Source: Pseudomonadota bacterium
GTDB taxonomy: Bacteria > Pseudomonadota > Gammaproteobacteria > Xanthomonadales > Xanthomonadaceae
DNA: 64,000 nucleotides
Reading direction: 5' to 3'
NCBI GenBank assembly: GCA_018242485.1
Contig: JAFEBV010000020.1
Span: 1 to 64,000 of the forward strand
Shown: positions 63,417-64,000 of the stretch, in pieces
How the letters are laid out: each line of letters starts with the position of its first letter
Position numbering within the stretch: the first letter of the stretch is position 1
Position numbers and translations under genes: made by a program
The notes under the pieces: generated by a model
Database searches by the model: none
What the model was told of the DNA's origin: nothing
What the model saw: the letters and a program-made list of their open reading frames with translations, nothing else

Positions 63417-64000
63417 TGACTCCCGATTCACCCCGAAGCCGCGGCGATGACATTCGCGCCACAGTCGCCTGTGGCCTGCTGATCCTGTTGCTGATGGCAC
63501 CCAATCTGGCGCTGTTGTCCTACGGACACACCAGCGGTGTCGGCCTGATCGTGATGCCGTTGATCCTGCTCGTCATCATCGCGGCGGTGCTGGGCAAACG
63601 GCCATGGCTGGCATGCTTGTTGTTGCTGCCGTTCGCGTTGCTGGCGCCATTGGATCTGTATTACATCACCCGCTATCACGCCGCGACCACGCCGGCCATC
63701 ATTGCCTCGATCTTCGCCACCAACTTGCGCGAAGCGCGTGAATACCTCGGTGGAACCTTGCTTCCCTTGGTCATGGCGGAAGCCGCAGTTGCGGTGCTGA
63801 CGCTTGGCGCAAGCTGGCTGGTGTGGCGCGCACGCTGGCGCTGGACGCATCGTTCCCGCACCCTGATTCTCGCCCTTGCAATAGGCATGCCCGTGCTGGC
63901 CATGGCCTTGGCGGCAGGCATCGGCAACAAGGGTACGCGCATGCAACGTTCGATTGCTGCGTTGGGTGCCTTGTCGGATCCGTTCCGCAACGCATTCCCG
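63416..64000 (+). CDS. Sulfatase/phosphoethanolamine-transferase-like protein (partial, runs off the window)
   Basis: The first 195 residues are visible. They show four or five hydrophobic helices, then a polar stretch beginning KGTRMQRSIAALG. The segment ITRYHAATTPAIIASIFATN resembles the N-terminal membrane part of EptA/CptA-type phosphoethanolamine transferases. The catalytic sulfatase domain would lie beyond the window. The ATG shares a base with the pilD stop (TGATG). Assignment rests on the N-terminal region only. Confidence 0.6.
   Translation, partial: MTPDSPRSRGDDIRATVACGLLILLLMAPNLALLSYGHTSGVGLIVMPLILLVIIAAVLGKRPWLACLLLLPFALLAPLDLYYITRYHAATTPAIIASIFATNLREAREYLGGTLLPLVMAEAAVAVLTLGASWLVWRARWRWTHRSRTLILALAIGMPVLAMALAAGIGNKGTRMQRSIAALGALSDPFRNAFP

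Overview
The window is chromosomal DNA of a high-GC gammaproteobacterium, most probably of the order Xanthomonadales (Lysobacteraceae or Rhodanobacteraceae). This rests on recognisable gene order (rsmG-parA-parB; sucC-sucD next to pilS/pilR and the pilA/pilBCD locus), the protein sequences, and several families of short GC-rich intergenic repeats. Most genes are housekeeping. I see no prophage, transposase or CRISPR array.

Layout. 0.1-6.4 kb: rpmB-rpmG, a lipid-A-synthase-N-like membrane protein with a GT2 glycosyltransferase, parA-parB, rsmG, two tandem DUF202 proteins and a short SPFH protein. 6.5-11 kb: a dipeptide-type ABC ATPase/permease pair, hemB, aroE. 11.2-19.6 kb: ten tightly packed minus-strand genes that join an OmpR-type two-component system to an unassigned acyl/lipid set (arginase-like UPF0489, two small DMT proteins, alpha/beta hydrolase, FemAB-like transferase, ACP, ketosynthase, desaturase). 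19.7-20.5 kb: tRNA-Arg(CCG) beside a deletion chimera of type I restriction genes. 20.9-35.3 kb: a YbaL-type antiporter, clpB behind a sigma32-like promoter, a methyltransferase, gtrB-gtrA, pgeF/rluD, bamD, nadE, a DUF559 nuclease gene framed by inverted repeats, and sucC-sucD.

35.5 kb to the end is a type IV pilus locus enlarged by a glycosylation island. pilS and pilR are separated by a TMTC-like GT-C/TPR membrane protein. Two tandem major pilins each have a sigma54 promoter. Two more TMTC-like genes follow, then a CDP-linked C-methylated deoxysugar set (rfbF, rfbG, 3,5-epimerase, C-methyltransferase, NAD-dependent reductase, further methyltransferases, GT2 enzymes), then pilB-pilC-pilD. 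I infer that the island makes and transfers a branched deoxysugar to pilin or a surface glycan. One methyltransferase gene carries a run of ten G, a candidate phase-variation switch.

The most novel-looking signals are: (1) a DUF559 (Vsr-like) nuclease gene bracketed by 43-bp inverted repeats of the same type as gene-less paired repeats elsewhere, which suggests a REPIN/RAYT-like mobile family; (2) such repeats captured in frame inside pgeF, and a different repeat family inside nadE; (3) the TCS-linked lipid cluster; (4) three TMTC-like proteins in one pilus locus.
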